Below, one piece after another: positions 7,195 to 14,914 of a stretch of DNA of 26,987 bases. Numbering within the stretch: the first letter of the stretch is position 1; every line of letters begins with the position of its first letter. Source of the stretch: CAZVJA01 sp964626885 (GTDB lineage Bacteria; Planctomycetota; Planctomycetia; Planctomycetales; Planctomycetaceae). The DNA lies in assembly GCA_964626885.1 (NCBI GenBank), contig CAZVJA010000058.1, positions 1 through 26,987 on the forward strand, read 5' to 3'. Under the pieces are notes generated by a model. The model saw nothing but the letters and a program-made list of their open reading frames with translations, did no database searches and had not been told where the DNA came from. Position numbers and translations under genes: made by a program.

Positions 7195-7334
7195 GGGAAG
7201 ACTCTTCCCAAGCCGACGACTTGTCGTCGGATCGGCGGTCGATAGGAGGACGGAAGACGGAAGATAGCAGACGGAGGATGGAAGATAGAAGATGGAGGAT
7301 GGAAGGAGGAGAACAGAAGACGGAAAGAAAAAGA
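7195..7334. repeat. Palindromes plus purine-rich degenerate heptad tract
   Basis: Two small palindromes, GGGAAG/CTTCCC (about 7196-7209) and CCGACGAC TT GTCGTCGG (7213-7230), precede about 90 bases (7244-7334) made of imperfect GGAAGAC/GGAAGAT/GGAGGAT units with almost no pyrimidines in phase. Together with copy A of the dispersed repeat they fill the 447-base gap between the hydrolase and recG (7017-7463). Reading frames through this tract are low-complexity shadows. No terminator with a T-run is visible for recG. Confidence 0.6.
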
Positions 7335-7463
7335 GTTCCGAGTCCGGAGTCCAAAGTCCCGAGCCGGTGACGTCGAGGTCTGGTGAAAGAGCCGCTGGCG
7401 GCTTAGCCGTCTTCCCCTAACCCCCCAATCCTGATTCCTGATCCCTCATCTTCCTGAAGCCCG

Positions 7464-9551
7464 CTACCCCGTCTGGCCGAGGTCCATCATCTTTCCGAAG
7501 CGTTCGAGCACGCGGATTTTGAGCGGTGCGTATTCGGGGATATCAAAGTCACTGCTCTCGACGAGATCGAAGGCGGTCTTGCGTGCCTGTTCGAGGATTT
7601 CCTTGTCGCGCTGCAGGTCAGCCACTTGCAGCGGCAATTCTCCATGCTGGCGAACACCGAGCACGTCGCCCGGGCCGCGCTGCTCGAAATCGACCTCTGC
7701 GATCCGAAAGCCGTCGGCGGTTCGTTCGAGGGCGGAGAGGCGCGTCGCCGCGTCCGGGCTGTCGGAATCGGAGAAGAGGAAACAGTAGCCCTGGAACTTG
7801 CCACGGGCGATTCGGCCGCGCAGCTGGTGCAATTGCGACAGGCCGAACGAATGAGCGTTCTGCACGATCATCAGCGTGGCGTTGGGGACGTCGACGCCGA
7901 CTTCAACGACGGTCGTCGAGACGAGCACCTGGATCTCGCCGTCGCGGAAGGCATTCATGATCTTCGCGCGCTCGTCGCGGTCCATCTGTCCGTGAACGAG
8001 CGCGAGGCGGAAGTCTTTCAGTTCGCCGGTCGAGAGTTGCTTGTAAACTTCTTCGGCACTGGCGGCGGGTTCCGTGGTGTTGCTGATCGTGCCGGCTTCG
8101 ATCCGCGGGCAGACGACATAAGCCTGCCGGCCCTGCCGGAGTTGCTTGCGAACGAATTCCCAAGCGCGGGTGCGGGTTGCGTTGCTCTGCACGCGGTGCG
8201 TCGAGACTTTCTGTCGGCCGGGGGGGAGTTCGGAAATGGTGGTGATGTCGAGATCGCCAAATTGCGTGAGGCAGAGGCTGCGGGGAATAGGAGTCGCGGT
8301 CATCACCAGGACGTGCGGAGCAAGTTCGCCGGAGGAGAACCCGGCCCGCTGCATCACGCCGAATTTATGCTGCTCGTCGATGACCACGAGCCCGAGCTTG
8401 CTGAAATGGACGTCGCGCTGAATGACAGCCTGCGTGCCGACGACCAGTTGCACGCGCGCGGCGGAGATGTCGTCGAGCGCCTGCTTGCGTTCCGAGCTTG
8501 TGAGATTGCCGGTGAGGAGCAGCCGCTCGACTCTGCTGTTGGCAAGTATCTGTTCGACGGTCTGCCAATGCTGCGATGCGAGGATTTCAGTCGGGGCCAT
8601 CAGCACCGCCTGATAGCCCGCCGCGACGGCGACGAGCATGGCATAGAGCGCGACCGCGGTTTTGCCGGCGCCGACGTCCGCTTGCAGGAGACGGTGCATC
8701 GCGCGGTCACGGGCGAGATCGGTGGAGATTTCACGGACGGCTTCATTCTGCCCCGCGGTGAAGGTGAACGGGAAGAGTCGTCGGATGCGGGCGTCGATTT
8801 TCGCGGTCGTGGGAAGCGAAGGAGCCAGAGCCCGCGTCTTCCACATGCGGCGGCGGAGCGCCAGTCCCAATTGAAACTCGAACAGGTCATTGAAGATCAG
8901 CCGGCGGCGACCCGCTTCGTATTCTTCTTTCGACGCAGGGGAGTGGATGGAACGGACCGCGCGGCGAATATCGGGGAGTTCGAGTTTTTCGAGTAGCGCG
9001 GCGGGAAATGTCTCTGGGATGGCATCGACGGCGTGCTCCACGGCGGCGCGGGCAATGCGGCGCATCTGGTCCATCCGCAGCCCTTCGGTGAGCCCATAGC
9101 GGGGAAGCACGCCACCGGAGACGGTTTCCGGGTCGTCGTCGCCGATGATCTGCACGCGCGGATGCGAGAACTCCCATCGGCCGGCGTGGCGTTTCGGTTT
9201 ACCGGAAAAGAGAAGATGATCGCCGAGCTGGTGCTTCCGGAGCATCCAGGGCTGATTGAACCAGATGCCACGGACCTGCCCGCCGTCGCATTCGAGCAGC
9301 ATCGCGACCAGCGTTTTGCCGTTTCGCAGATCGCGGCCATCGACGTCGACGACCGTGCCGCGGACTGTTTGCAGTTCTCCTTCTTTCAAAGAGGGGACGT
9401 CACGGACTTCGGTGAGGTCCAACAGGTCGCGGGGGAGATACCAGAGCAGGTCGCCGACGGTGTGCAGTTCGAGTTTCTCCAGCAGCTTGGCGCGCTCGGG
9501 ACCGACCCCCTTGAGGAACTGCACTGGAGTGGAGAGGGGGTCGTCAGTCAT
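7464..9551 (-). CDS. recG: ATP-dependent DNA helicase RecG
   Basis: The product has 695 residues, the usual RecG length. The N-terminal wedge (OB-fold) region covers about residues 50-140. The helicase motifs follow: Walker A ADVGAGKT (291-298; family GDVGSGKT), MAPTEILA (318-325), DEQHKFGV (392-399), TATPIPRSL, STTVVEVGVDVPNA and QLRGRIARG near the end of the second RecA domain. RecG remodels stalled replication forks and Holliday junctions. The ATG at 9551 (MTDDPLSTPVQFLKGVGPER) is chosen. The frame stays open to 9674, but those 41 codons translate the dispersed repeat at 9596-9636 and do not resemble RecG. No Shine-Dalgarno is visible before 9551. The gene is followed on the minus strand by repeat-rich DNA and preceded by rnhA in the same direction. 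Confidence 0.95.
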   Translation of the reverse strand: MTDDPLSTPVQFLKGVGPERAKLLEKLELHTVGDLLWYLPRDLLDLTEVRDVPSLKEGELQTVRGTVVDVDGRDLRNGKTLVAMLLECDGGQVRGIWFNQPWMLRKHQLGDHLLFSGKPKRHAGRWEFSHPRVQIIGDDDPETVSGGVLPRYGLTEGLRMDQMRRIARAAVEHAVDAIPETFPAALLEKLELPDIRRAVRSIHSPASKEEYEAGRRRLIFNDLFEFQLGLALRRRMWKTRALAPSLPTTAKIDARIRRLFPFTFTAGQNEAVREISTDLARDRAMHRLLQADVGAGKTAVALYAMLVAVAAGYQAVLMAPTEILASQHWQTVEQILANSRVERLLLTGNLTSSERKQALDDISAARVQLVVGTQAVIQRDVHFSKLGLVVIDEQHKFGVMQRAGFSSGELAPHVLVMTATPIPRSLCLTQFGDLDITTISELPPGRQKVSTHRVQSNATRTRAWEFVRKQLRQGRQAYVVCPRIEAGTISNTTEPAASAEEVYKQLSTGELKDFRLALVHGQMDRDERAKIMNAFRDGEIQVLVSTTVVEVGVDVPNATLMIVQNAHSFGLSQLHQLRGRIARGKFQGYCFLFSDSDSPDAATRLSALERTADGFRIAEVDFEQRGPGDVLGVRQHGELPLQVADLQRDKEILEQARKTAFDLVESSDFDIPEYAPLKIRVLERFGKMMDLGQTG

Positions 9552-9595
9552 GGGGAGAGCATTAGAGGTTGATAGGGAGTCGACAGACCGCGTGC

Positions 9596-9636
9596 CCCCC
9601 TCACCCCCAGCCCCTCTCCCGCGGGGGGAGAGGAGA
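9596..9636. repeat. Dispersed hairpin repeat, copy B
   Basis: Bases 9596-9622 repeat 7133-7159 with one difference. Here the stem is perfect over eight pairs: CCTCTCCC with GGGAGAGG around a short GC-rich loop. It lies about 45 bases upstream of the recG ATG. It could therefore lie in the recG 5' leader or between rnhA and recG transcripts. Confidence 0.7.
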
Positions 9637-9716
9637 GTCAGATGCGCGCGGCGTACGCGTCTGTTATCACGCAAGTGCCGGCTCTATCATCGCAAAGTTC
9701 TTCGCGATGTGTAGGA

Positions 9717-10223
9717 TCAGTCGTCGGCTTCTCCGTTGAGATACCGCATGGCGGCTTCGACGGCAAGCTGGTCGCAGCGTTCGTTCTCGGGATGTCCCTG
9801 ATGGCCGCGGACCGTGGTGAACTTCACGTCGTGTTTCTGGAGCAGGTCATCGAGGGCGCGCCAGCGGTCTTCGTTCTTCAGAGGCTTGAGTTTGCCCCCT
9901 TCGCGGCGCTTCCAGCCGTTGCGCTTCCAGCCGGGGAGCCATTCTCGGCAACCCTTCGCGACATATTCGCTATCGGTGATGATGTGCACGCTGGTGCGGC
10001 GGGTGAGCGCGCCCAAGCCTTGAATGACCGCTTCCAGTTCCATCTGGTTGTTCGTGGTTTCGGCCGCTCCGCCGGAGGCTTCTTTCTCGGTGCCGGTCGT
10101 GGGATGCCGCAGAATGTAGGCCCAGCCTCCAGGACCGGGGTTGCCTCGGCAGGCGCCGTCGGTGAAGAGTTGAACTGCAGCGTTACCGTTACCGGGCGAA
10201 TTCGAATCTGAGTGGGGGGGCAT
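9717..10223 (-). CDS. rnhA: Ribonuclease HI
   Basis: The 168-residue protein carries the complete RNase HI active site: Asp22 in TDGACRGNPGPGGW, Glu62 in TTNNQMELEAV, Asp84 in TDSEYV, and His141/Asp151 in RGHQGHPENERCDQLA. The basic handle region WLPGWKRNGWKRREGGKLK, used for RNA/DNA hybrid binding, is present. It removes RNA from RNA:DNA hybrids during replication and at R-loops. The ATG at 10223 is preferred (AGGAG about 11 bases upstream); a GTG at 10235 would overlap the ribosome site. It lies between infA and recG, all on the minus strand. The gap to infA is 110 bp, so co-transcription is possible. Confidence 0.95.
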   Translation of the reverse strand: MPPHSDSNSPGNGNAAVQLFTDGACRGNPGPGGWAYILRHPTTGTEKEASGGAAETTNNQMELEAVIQGLGALTRRTSVHIITDSEYVAKGCREWLPGWKRNGWKRREGGKLKPLKNEDRWRALDDLLQKHDVKFTTVRGHQGHPENERCDQLAVEAAMRYLNGEADD

Positions 10224-10333
10224 GGCAACGCGCACTCCTGTAACGGTCCGGCATGAACGAGTCGCGCGCGAAGATCCGGCGCGATGCTCCGCCAGAAAGA
10301 GATCACACCGATTTGACCGGCGCGCCTCGGCGG

Positions 10334-10552
10334 CTAGCGTTCGCGGAACGTGATTCGCCCGCGGGAGAGATCATACGGCGAAACCTCGACGACCACGCGA
10401 TCGCCGGGAACAATACGGATGAAGTGTTTCCGCATTTTTCCCGCAACGTGCGCGAGTACCTGATGTCCGTTATCCAGCTCGACGCGGAACTGCGTGTTTG
10501 CCAAGGCTTCGGTGACTCGTCCCTGGGCTTCAATCGCCCCTTCTTTTGCCAT
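10334..10552 (-). CDS. infA: Translation initiation factor IF-1
   Basis: The 72 residues are the standard IF-1 length and an S1-type OB fold. Family signatures are seen: MAKEGAIEAQGRV, TQFRVELDNGHQVLAHVAGK, MRKHFIRI, PGDRV.VEVSPYDLSRGRI and the final FRER. It binds the ribosomal A site with IF-2 (encoded downstream at 22385) and IF-3. The frame is open further upstream to 10684, but the additional 44 codons have no family match, and the ATG at 10552 gives the canonical start. The gene is not in a ribosomal-protein operon; its neighbours are rnhA and, divergently, folK. Confidence 0.97.
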   Translation of the reverse strand: MAKEGAIEAQGRVTEALANTQFRVELDNGHQVLAHVAGKMRKHFIRIVPGDRVVVEVSPYDLSRGRITFRER

Positions 10553-10641
10553 AAATTCTGCTCTTTTCCCTGTTCCAGCTTGCTCGAATACGAGATGCTC
10601 AATCCACCAACGGCGCGCAAGATCAAAACCGAATTGCCAGC

Positions 10642-10693
10642 ATCGCCAGATTCCGGCGATTGCCCGCAAGATGGGCGTGTTCAAACGAACACG
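10642..10693 (-). promoter_or_regulatory. Hairpins in the infA leader
   Basis: Two small perfect inverted repeats lie between the candidate infA promoter and the infA start: CGTGTTC AAAC GAACACG (10676-10693) and ATCGCC-N7-GGCGAT (10642-10660). If transcription starts near 10735, both would be in a leader of about 180 bases. No function can be assigned. Confidence 0.3.
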
Positions 10694-10741
10694 TTGCAGG
10701 TAGGGTACACAATATCTGACAGGCAGACAACCGGTGTTGAA

Positions 10742-10769
10742 AGTATAGCGGGTTATTAGCAGTCGTCAA
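10742..10769 (-). promoter_or_regulatory. Candidate sigma-70 promoter for infA
   Basis: On the minus strand TTGACG (10769-10764) is followed after 16 bases by TATACT (10747-10742), five of six matches in each box. It lies in the 338-base gap between infA and the divergent folK. A folK promoter was not recognised. Confidence 0.5.
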
Positions 10770-10890
10770 AACAGCAAAATACAGCAGTACGTGGAGAACC
10801 GTGGAAATACCGCCAGAAACGGCGAGACTTACGGATGATATTTCCAGGCCTCCGTCCTATTTGAGAGCCCGTAACATCGAACGGATCGAT

Positions 10891-11652
10891 ATGGCAGTGT
10901 GGCACATCGCCCTGGGAGGGAATATCGGCGACGTTCGGGAAACGTTCTCCCGTGCGCTGCGTTTGTTGTCCCAGCGAGAAATCTCCGTCGTGCAGGTCAG
11001 CCGAACGTACCGTACGACTCCCGTGGGGGATCGGGCGGGAAATTCGTTTCTCAATGCGGCGGCCGCGATCGAAACCTCGCTGGAACCCCACTCACTGCTC
11101 GACCGATTGCAGGAGGTCGAATTGGCGCTGGGGAGAACTCGCGAGACTCGTTGGGGGCCTCGCCCGATTGATCTCGACCTCATCTTATGCGGCGATCGTG
11201 TGATTGAAGAGTCACGACTGACAGTACCGCATCCGGCGGCATGGTATCGGCGGTTCGTTCTCGATCCGCTCGTCGAACTCGCGGCGAATGTCGTTCATCC
11301 GGTGAAGAAGCAGACGATTCGAGAATTGCGAGACCGGCTGATGCCGCGGCCTTTACAAATCGCGGCGGCGGGAGGGGGCAGCGATTGGCGCCGAGAGTTA
11401 CTGAATCGGCTGCGCGAGGAGTTCAAGTCCGCATGCTTTTCGGACTGGGAAGTGGCGTCGACAGAGGGGCCGGCAATTCTCTTCTGGCTCGGCACCGGAG
11501 GTTTTCAGAGGACGGAGCCATCCCGCTTTGAGGAGTTGCCATTGCTGCCGCGGCTGGACACGTCGCCGTTCGGCGCGTCAATTGAACCAGCGGTCGAGTT
11601 CGCGCGGGGCGTGCTGCAAGCGGCGCTCGATGAGCCGATCATCTGCGAGTGA
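10891..11652 (+). CDS. folK: HPPK (2-amino-4-hydroxy-6-hydroxymethyldihydropteridine diphosphokinase) with C-terminal extension
   Basis: Residues 1-135 are a complete HPPK domain: ALGGNIGD (7-14), SRTYRTTPVGD (37-47), FLNAAAAI (53-60), TRETRWGPRPIDLDLIL (83-99) with the metal-binding Asp94 and Asp96, and VPHPAAWYRRFVLDPL (112-127). The enzyme transfers pyrophosphate from ATP to hydroxymethyl-dihydropterin in folate synthesis. HPPK proteins usually have about 160-170 residues. Here a further ~100 residues follow (about 150-253), with W-rich and hydrophobic segments and no recognised domain. The ATG at 10891 is chosen; a GTG at 10801 would add 30 unmatched residues. The stop is nine bases from the convergent membrane-protein gene. 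Confidence 0.9.
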   Translation: MAVWHIALGGNIGDVRETFSRALRLLSQREISVVQVSRTYRTTPVGDRAGNSFLNAAAAIETSLEPHSLLDRLQEVELALGRTRETRWGPRPIDLDLILCGDRVIEESRLTVPHPAAWYRRFVLDPLVELAANVVHPVKKQTIRELRDRLMPRPLQIAAAGGGSDWRRELLNRLREEFKSACFSDWEVASTEGPAILFWLGTGGFQRTEPSRFEELPLLPRLDTSPFGASIEPAVEFARGVLQAALDEPIICE

Positions 11653-11661
11653 CGTATCCGC

Positions 11662-12048
11662 TTAGCTGTTCTCGAGGATCTTCTTCCGCCGGCGGTTTCG
11701 CGTCGAGCGATACAGATAACGCTCGCCATCTTCCGACTCGGTGAACAACGACCCCGAAAGCATGCGGTAGATGAACAGCAGGAGGAATCCGCCGAATGTC
11801 GACGCGGCGAAACCGATTGCGGTGATTGGAGTCACCCGCGCTCCCTCGACGAAGAAGAGCAGCGATCCGCAACCGACGATGCTGCCGGCGATACCGAGCA
11901 TCATCGTGGCAACGGCACCCCCAGGATCATGCCCCGGCATGATGGCTTTGGCCGAAAGCCCGACAAGCGTGCCAAAACCGACCCAGACGAGCAGGTCGTT
12001 CACGCTCTGCTTGATTACTTCCGCCATATGTGCGTCGAGCATATCCAT
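11662..12048 (-). CDS. GlsB/YeaQ/YmgE (transglycosylase-associated) family membrane protein
   Basis: The 128-residue protein has the family hallmark in its first half: GFGTLVGLSAKAIMPGHDPG and then GIAGSIVG, where small residues and MPG.DPGG link the first two membrane spans. A third span covers about residues 70-98. The basic C-terminus (RSTRNRRRKKILENS) is longer than in most members and should be cytoplasmic. Proteins of this family are induced by stress in enterobacteria; their biochemical role is not established. The ATG at 12048 is used; ATGs at 12042 and 12027 are also possible. It converges with folK nine bases away. Confidence 0.8.
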   Translation of the reverse strand: MDMLDAHMAEVIKQSVNDLLVWVGFGTLVGLSAKAIMPGHDPGGAVATMMLGIAGSIVGCGSLLFFVEGARVTPITAIGFAASTFGGFLLLFIYRMLSGSLFTESEDGERYLYRSTRNRRRKKILENS

Positions 12049-12227
12049 CCGTGCATTCCATTGCCTTCAGAGTGCAAGCGGCCCGCTCCGTGACCGAGCG
12101 TCTCTGGATGTTATCGTCCCGCAATGCGTCATAGCTGTTGCAACCGGTACAAAATCCGGTGGGTGAAGATAGGGGGGATTTAGGGCCAGCCGATACGGCA
12201 TGAGTCTGGGACTATCTGCATTTGTTT

Positions 12228-12899
12228 CTAACCTTCTTTCAGTTTTGATTGTGCCATAAACTCTTTGGCGTGCAGACGATACAAGACGTGCGGGAGCCCG
12301 GCGTGGGTGATGTCCTTCTGATAGCGGAACCCCGCCTTTTCCATGACTCGTCGCGAGGCTCGATTCGTTGTGAGCGTGTAGCAGATCAACTCCTGCATGC
12401 CGTAGTGTTCGAAGGCGAGTTCTACAATCGATCGGGCGATTTCCGTCGCGAAGCCCTGTCCCCAGTAATGGGGAAGCAGGGCATATGCGAGTTCTATTTC
12501 GTCCTGCCCCTCGATCTGCACATCTTTGAGGCCGGCCCGGCCGACAAACTCCCCGTCGTTTTTGGTACGGAAGACCCAGAAACCGTAACCGTGCTGTATC
12601 CACTGCTTCCGGCTTAAGAATGCCCAGCGCGCGGTTTCATTGTCGGAAAGCGGCCGGCCGTCGGCTGATAGCGTGGCCATTACGAGCGGATTCTGAAACA
12701 GTCGGCGATACTCGATAATGTGCACGCCTTGCAAGCACTCGGCGGTCAGACGCTCCGTTTGAAAGGTTTCGATAGTCCCCTCGCTTTCGTCGTTGTCATG
12801 ACTGTCGTCCAGCCCTCTGGATGAGAGTCGGTTCGTTGCCAACGGGTTCGCGAACACCAGATTAATGAGTTGGACTGTCGAGCACGATCTGAGATACAA
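12228..12899 (-). CDS. GNAT-family N-acetyltransferase (RimJ/RimL-like)
   Basis: From about residue 45 the sequence reads TFQTERLTAE, then GFWVFRTKNDGEFVGRAGL, IELAYALLPHYWGQGFATEI (motif A, acetyl-CoA binding) and TLTTNRASRRVMEKAGFRYQ (motif B). This is the pattern of RimJ/RimL-type acetyltransferases that modify protein N-termini or small amines. The start is unclear. The frame is open to 12899, but has no ATG before residue 60; only TTG/GTG codons are available and none has a good ribosome site. An ATG at 12799 lies in another frame and would join the domain if one base were added in the GGGG run near 12777. Substrate unknown. Confidence 0.8.
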   Translation of the reverse strand: MYLRSCSTVQLINLVFANPLATNRLSSRGLDDSHDNDESEGTIETFQTERLTAECLQGVHIIEYRRLFQNPLVMATLSADGRPLSDNETARWAFLSRKQWIQHGYGFWVFRTKNDGEFVGRAGLKDVQIEGQDEIELAYALLPHYWGQGFATEIARSIVELAFEHYGMQELICYTLTTNRASRRVMEKAGFRYQKDITHAGLPHVLYRLHAKEFMAQSKLKEG

Positions 12900-13106
12900 C
12901 TTCCGAGGACGTCATCGAGTCGGACTTCCCGTCTCGGGGGGTAAATGGACCCTTGCAGTTTCGGATTGGGGTGTGGTACAAGAACTTGCGATTGGTGGGA
13001 AACCGAATCGGTGGTTGTCGGGGTTGGGCACGTACCTGTGCACTCTGCAACACCCGGTGAAGTGGGGGATTTTGTCGGAACAGGTCGTCAAGGGAAACCA
13101 TTGACG

Positions 13107-13135
13107 TTTACATGGAGTGGGTGGCGCGGTATATC
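13107..13135 (+). promoter_or_regulatory. Candidate promoter of the acpP operon
   Basis: TTTACA (13107-13112) and TATATC (13130-13135) are 17 bases apart. TTGACG at 13101 is a better -35 box by sequence, but its 23-base spacing to the same -10 is too long. Transcription would begin near 13142, giving a leader of about 90 bases. The rest of the 333-base gap from 12900 shows no convincing gene. Confidence 0.45.
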
Positions 13136-13152
13136 ATCGCCGGTGTCTGATG

Positions 13153-13192
13153 GCCGGATGGCTGAGTCCCTTGGTAGATAAGGGAGTTCGGC
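13153..13192 (+). promoter_or_regulatory. Bulged stem-loop in the acpP leader
   Basis: GCCGGA (13153-13158) pairs with TTCGGC (13187-13192) with one G-U pair, and TCCCTT (13167-13172) pairs perfectly with AAGGGA (13180-13185) around a 7-base loop. The two helices are joined by an 8-base bulge on one side and one base on the other. It lies about 40 bases upstream of the acpP ribosome-binding site. There is no T-run, so this is not a terminator. Confidence 0.45.
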
Positions 13193-13232
13193 ACGCCGAC
13201 TTTGATAAAAATGGTGTCGGGAGGGACGTAGT

Positions 13233-13469
13233 GTGGCGACAGTTGAAGAACGTGTGATTGGGATTGTCAGCGAGCAGCTCAGCGTTCCCAAGGAAGAAGT
13301 GAGCCGCGAGAGTTCCTTCGTGGACGATTTGAAAGCAGACTCCCTGGACGTTGTCGAACTCGTGATGGAGCTTGAGGATGAGTTCGAGATCACGATTCCA
13401 GACGATGACTATGACAAGATCCGCACTGTGGGGGATGCCGTCGCATACATCGAGGAAAAGAGCTCGTAA
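13233..13469 (+). CDS. acpP: Acyl carrier protein
   Basis: This 78-residue acidic protein has the ACP motif DDLKADSLDVVELVMELEDE, with Ser37 as the phosphopantetheine attachment site, and the usual fourth helix (TVGDAVAYIEEK). It carries the growing acyl chain in type II fatty-acid synthesis. The start is GTG at 13233, supported by GGGAGGG eight bases upstream. Its TAA stop is directly followed by the fabF ATG, so the two genes are surely one transcriptional and probably translationally coupled unit. Confidence 0.97.
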   Translation: MATVEERVIGIVSEQLSVPKEEVSRESSFVDDLKADSLDVVELVMELEDEFEITIPDDDYDKIRTVGDAVAYIEEKSS

Positions 13470-14714
13470 ATGACCAGGCGCGTAGTCGTCACCGGCGGAG
13501 GGGTCGTCACCGCTCTGGGTTGCGAACTGGCGGAATTCTGGGATCGGATTTGTGCGGGAAAAAGCGGCGTTGGACCGCTCAGGCGTTTTGATACGTCGGA
13601 ATTCAAGGTCCGTTTCGGTGGAGAAGTCCGCGATTTTTCCCCGGAAGACCATCTGAAAGTCGACGGAAGAGAAGTCCGCCGCCTCGACCGATTTTGTCAG
13701 TTCGCCCTGGTGGCTGCCCAGAAAGCGATTGATCAGTCCGGGATCAATCTCTCGGATGGGGATCCGTACCTGCACGGGGTGCTGATCGGAAGCGGTATCG
13801 GCGGTCTGAGCGAGATCGAAGAGCAGCATTCGAAGCTCTTCGATCGCGGTCCGTCGCGCGTGTCGCCGTTGATGATCCCCAAGCTGATGGTGAACGCCGC
13901 CAGCGGCAACGTGTCGGTGCGCTGGGGACTGCGCGGCCCGAATAGCGCCGTGGCGACTGCATGTGCTTCCGCAACGAATGCCATCGGCGATGCCTATCGG
14001 CTCATTCAGCAGGGAACCGCCGACGTGATGATCACCGGCGGCAGTGAAGCGGCGATCACACCAATGGGGCTTTCAGGCTTCGCTCGGATGAGCGCCTTGT
14101 CGACAAGAAACGATGATCCCGAACGCGCCAGCCGTCCGTGGGATAAAGACCGGGATGGCTTCGTTCTTGCCGAGGGGGCCGGCGTTGTGGTTCTCGAAGA
14201 ATACGAGCACGCACGGAAGCGCGGGGCGAACATTCTGGCGGAGGTCTTGGGATACGGTGTCTCGGCTGATGCGACCCACATGACCGCTCCCGATCCGGAG
14301 GGACGCGGGGCCGCTCGGGCAATGCTGTCCGCGATTCGCGATGCCAAGTTGAATCCCGACCAGATCGACTACGTGAACGCCCACGGAACAAGCACCCCTC
14401 TGGGGGACGTGGCTGAGACGGTCGCCATCAAGACCGTATTTGAATCGCATGCGTCGAAGCTGGCGGTATCGAGCACAAAGAGCCAGTTGGGGCATTTGCT
14501 GGGAGCGTCCGGCGGGGTGGAATTTGTTGTCGGGCTGCTGGCGCTGCAAAGCCAGGTGGCCCCGCCGACCATCAATCTGGATCATCCCGATCCGGCGTGC
14601 GGACTCGACTATATTCCTCACGAAGCACGCCCGATGAAGATCGACCGGATGCTCAAAAACAGCTTCGGGTTCGGCGGGCACAATGCCTGTCTGGTATTTG
14701 GCCGGGTGGCGTGA
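13470..14714 (+). CDS. fabF: Beta-ketoacyl-ACP synthase II (FabF)
   Basis: The 414-residue thiolase-fold condensing enzyme has all active residues: Cys165 in VATACASATNAIG, His305 in VNAHGTSTPLGD, Lys337 and His342 in STKSQLGHLLGASGG, plus the gate loop NSFGFGGHNACLVF near the end. It decarboxylates malonyl-ACP and extends acyl-ACP by two carbons. It starts immediately after acpP, which supplies its substrate carrier. About 200 bases separate it from the degenerate ketosynthase gene downstream on the same strand. Length and motif order match E. coli FabF. Confidence 0.95.
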   Translation: MTRRVVVTGGGVVTALGCELAEFWDRICAGKSGVGPLRRFDTSEFKVRFGGEVRDFSPEDHLKVDGREVRRLDRFCQFALVAAQKAIDQSGINLSDGDPYLHGVLIGSGIGGLSEIEEQHSKLFDRGPSRVSPLMIPKLMVNAASGNVSVRWGLRGPNSAVATACASATNAIGDAYRLIQQGTADVMITGGSEAAITPMGLSGFARMSALSTRNDDPERASRPWDKDRDGFVLAEGAGVVVLEEYEHARKRGANILAEVLGYGVSADATHMTAPDPEGRGAARAMLSAIRDAKLNPDQIDYVNAHGTSTPLGDVAETVAIKTVFESHASKLAVSSTKSQLGHLLGASGGVEFVVGLLALQSQVAPPTINLDHPDPACGLDYIPHEARPMKIDRMLKNSFGFGGHNACLVFGRVA

Positions 14715-14886
14715 ACAGCAACATTGACCTGAAGCCTCGAGAGGCAGGCATTCTGTGGGGCCGATCGTCGGGTATTGGCGAATCGCTGGGGGCTCTTGCA
14801 AAAGCCTGGGAATTGTTCTTAGCTATGTTTTGGGCAGGCTGTATCGCGTTCCTCATGGAAACGCCATCTTTCAACTGACGGGGTGT

Positions 14887-14901
14887 GGGGGATCTCCCCC
14901 C
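14887..14901 (+). promoter_or_regulatory. Palindrome next to the start of the ketosynthase-like gene
   Basis: GGGGGA followed by TC and TCCCCC is a near-perfect GC-rich palindrome ending about 14 bases before the ATG at 14915. A folded form could limit ribosome access. The stem can only form with a loop opened by two or more pairs. Role inferred, not shown. Confidence 0.25.
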
Positions 14902-14914
14902 GGATAACAAAACG

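Noticed and set aside
7626..8996. 456-codon plus-strand frame opposite recG.
   Set aside because: Fully inside recG, whose helicase motifs are intact; composition is that of an antisense shadow.
12865..13181. Two short plus-strand frames before acpP.
   Set aside because: They lie in the acpP promoter/leader region, lack ribosome sites and recognisable motifs.
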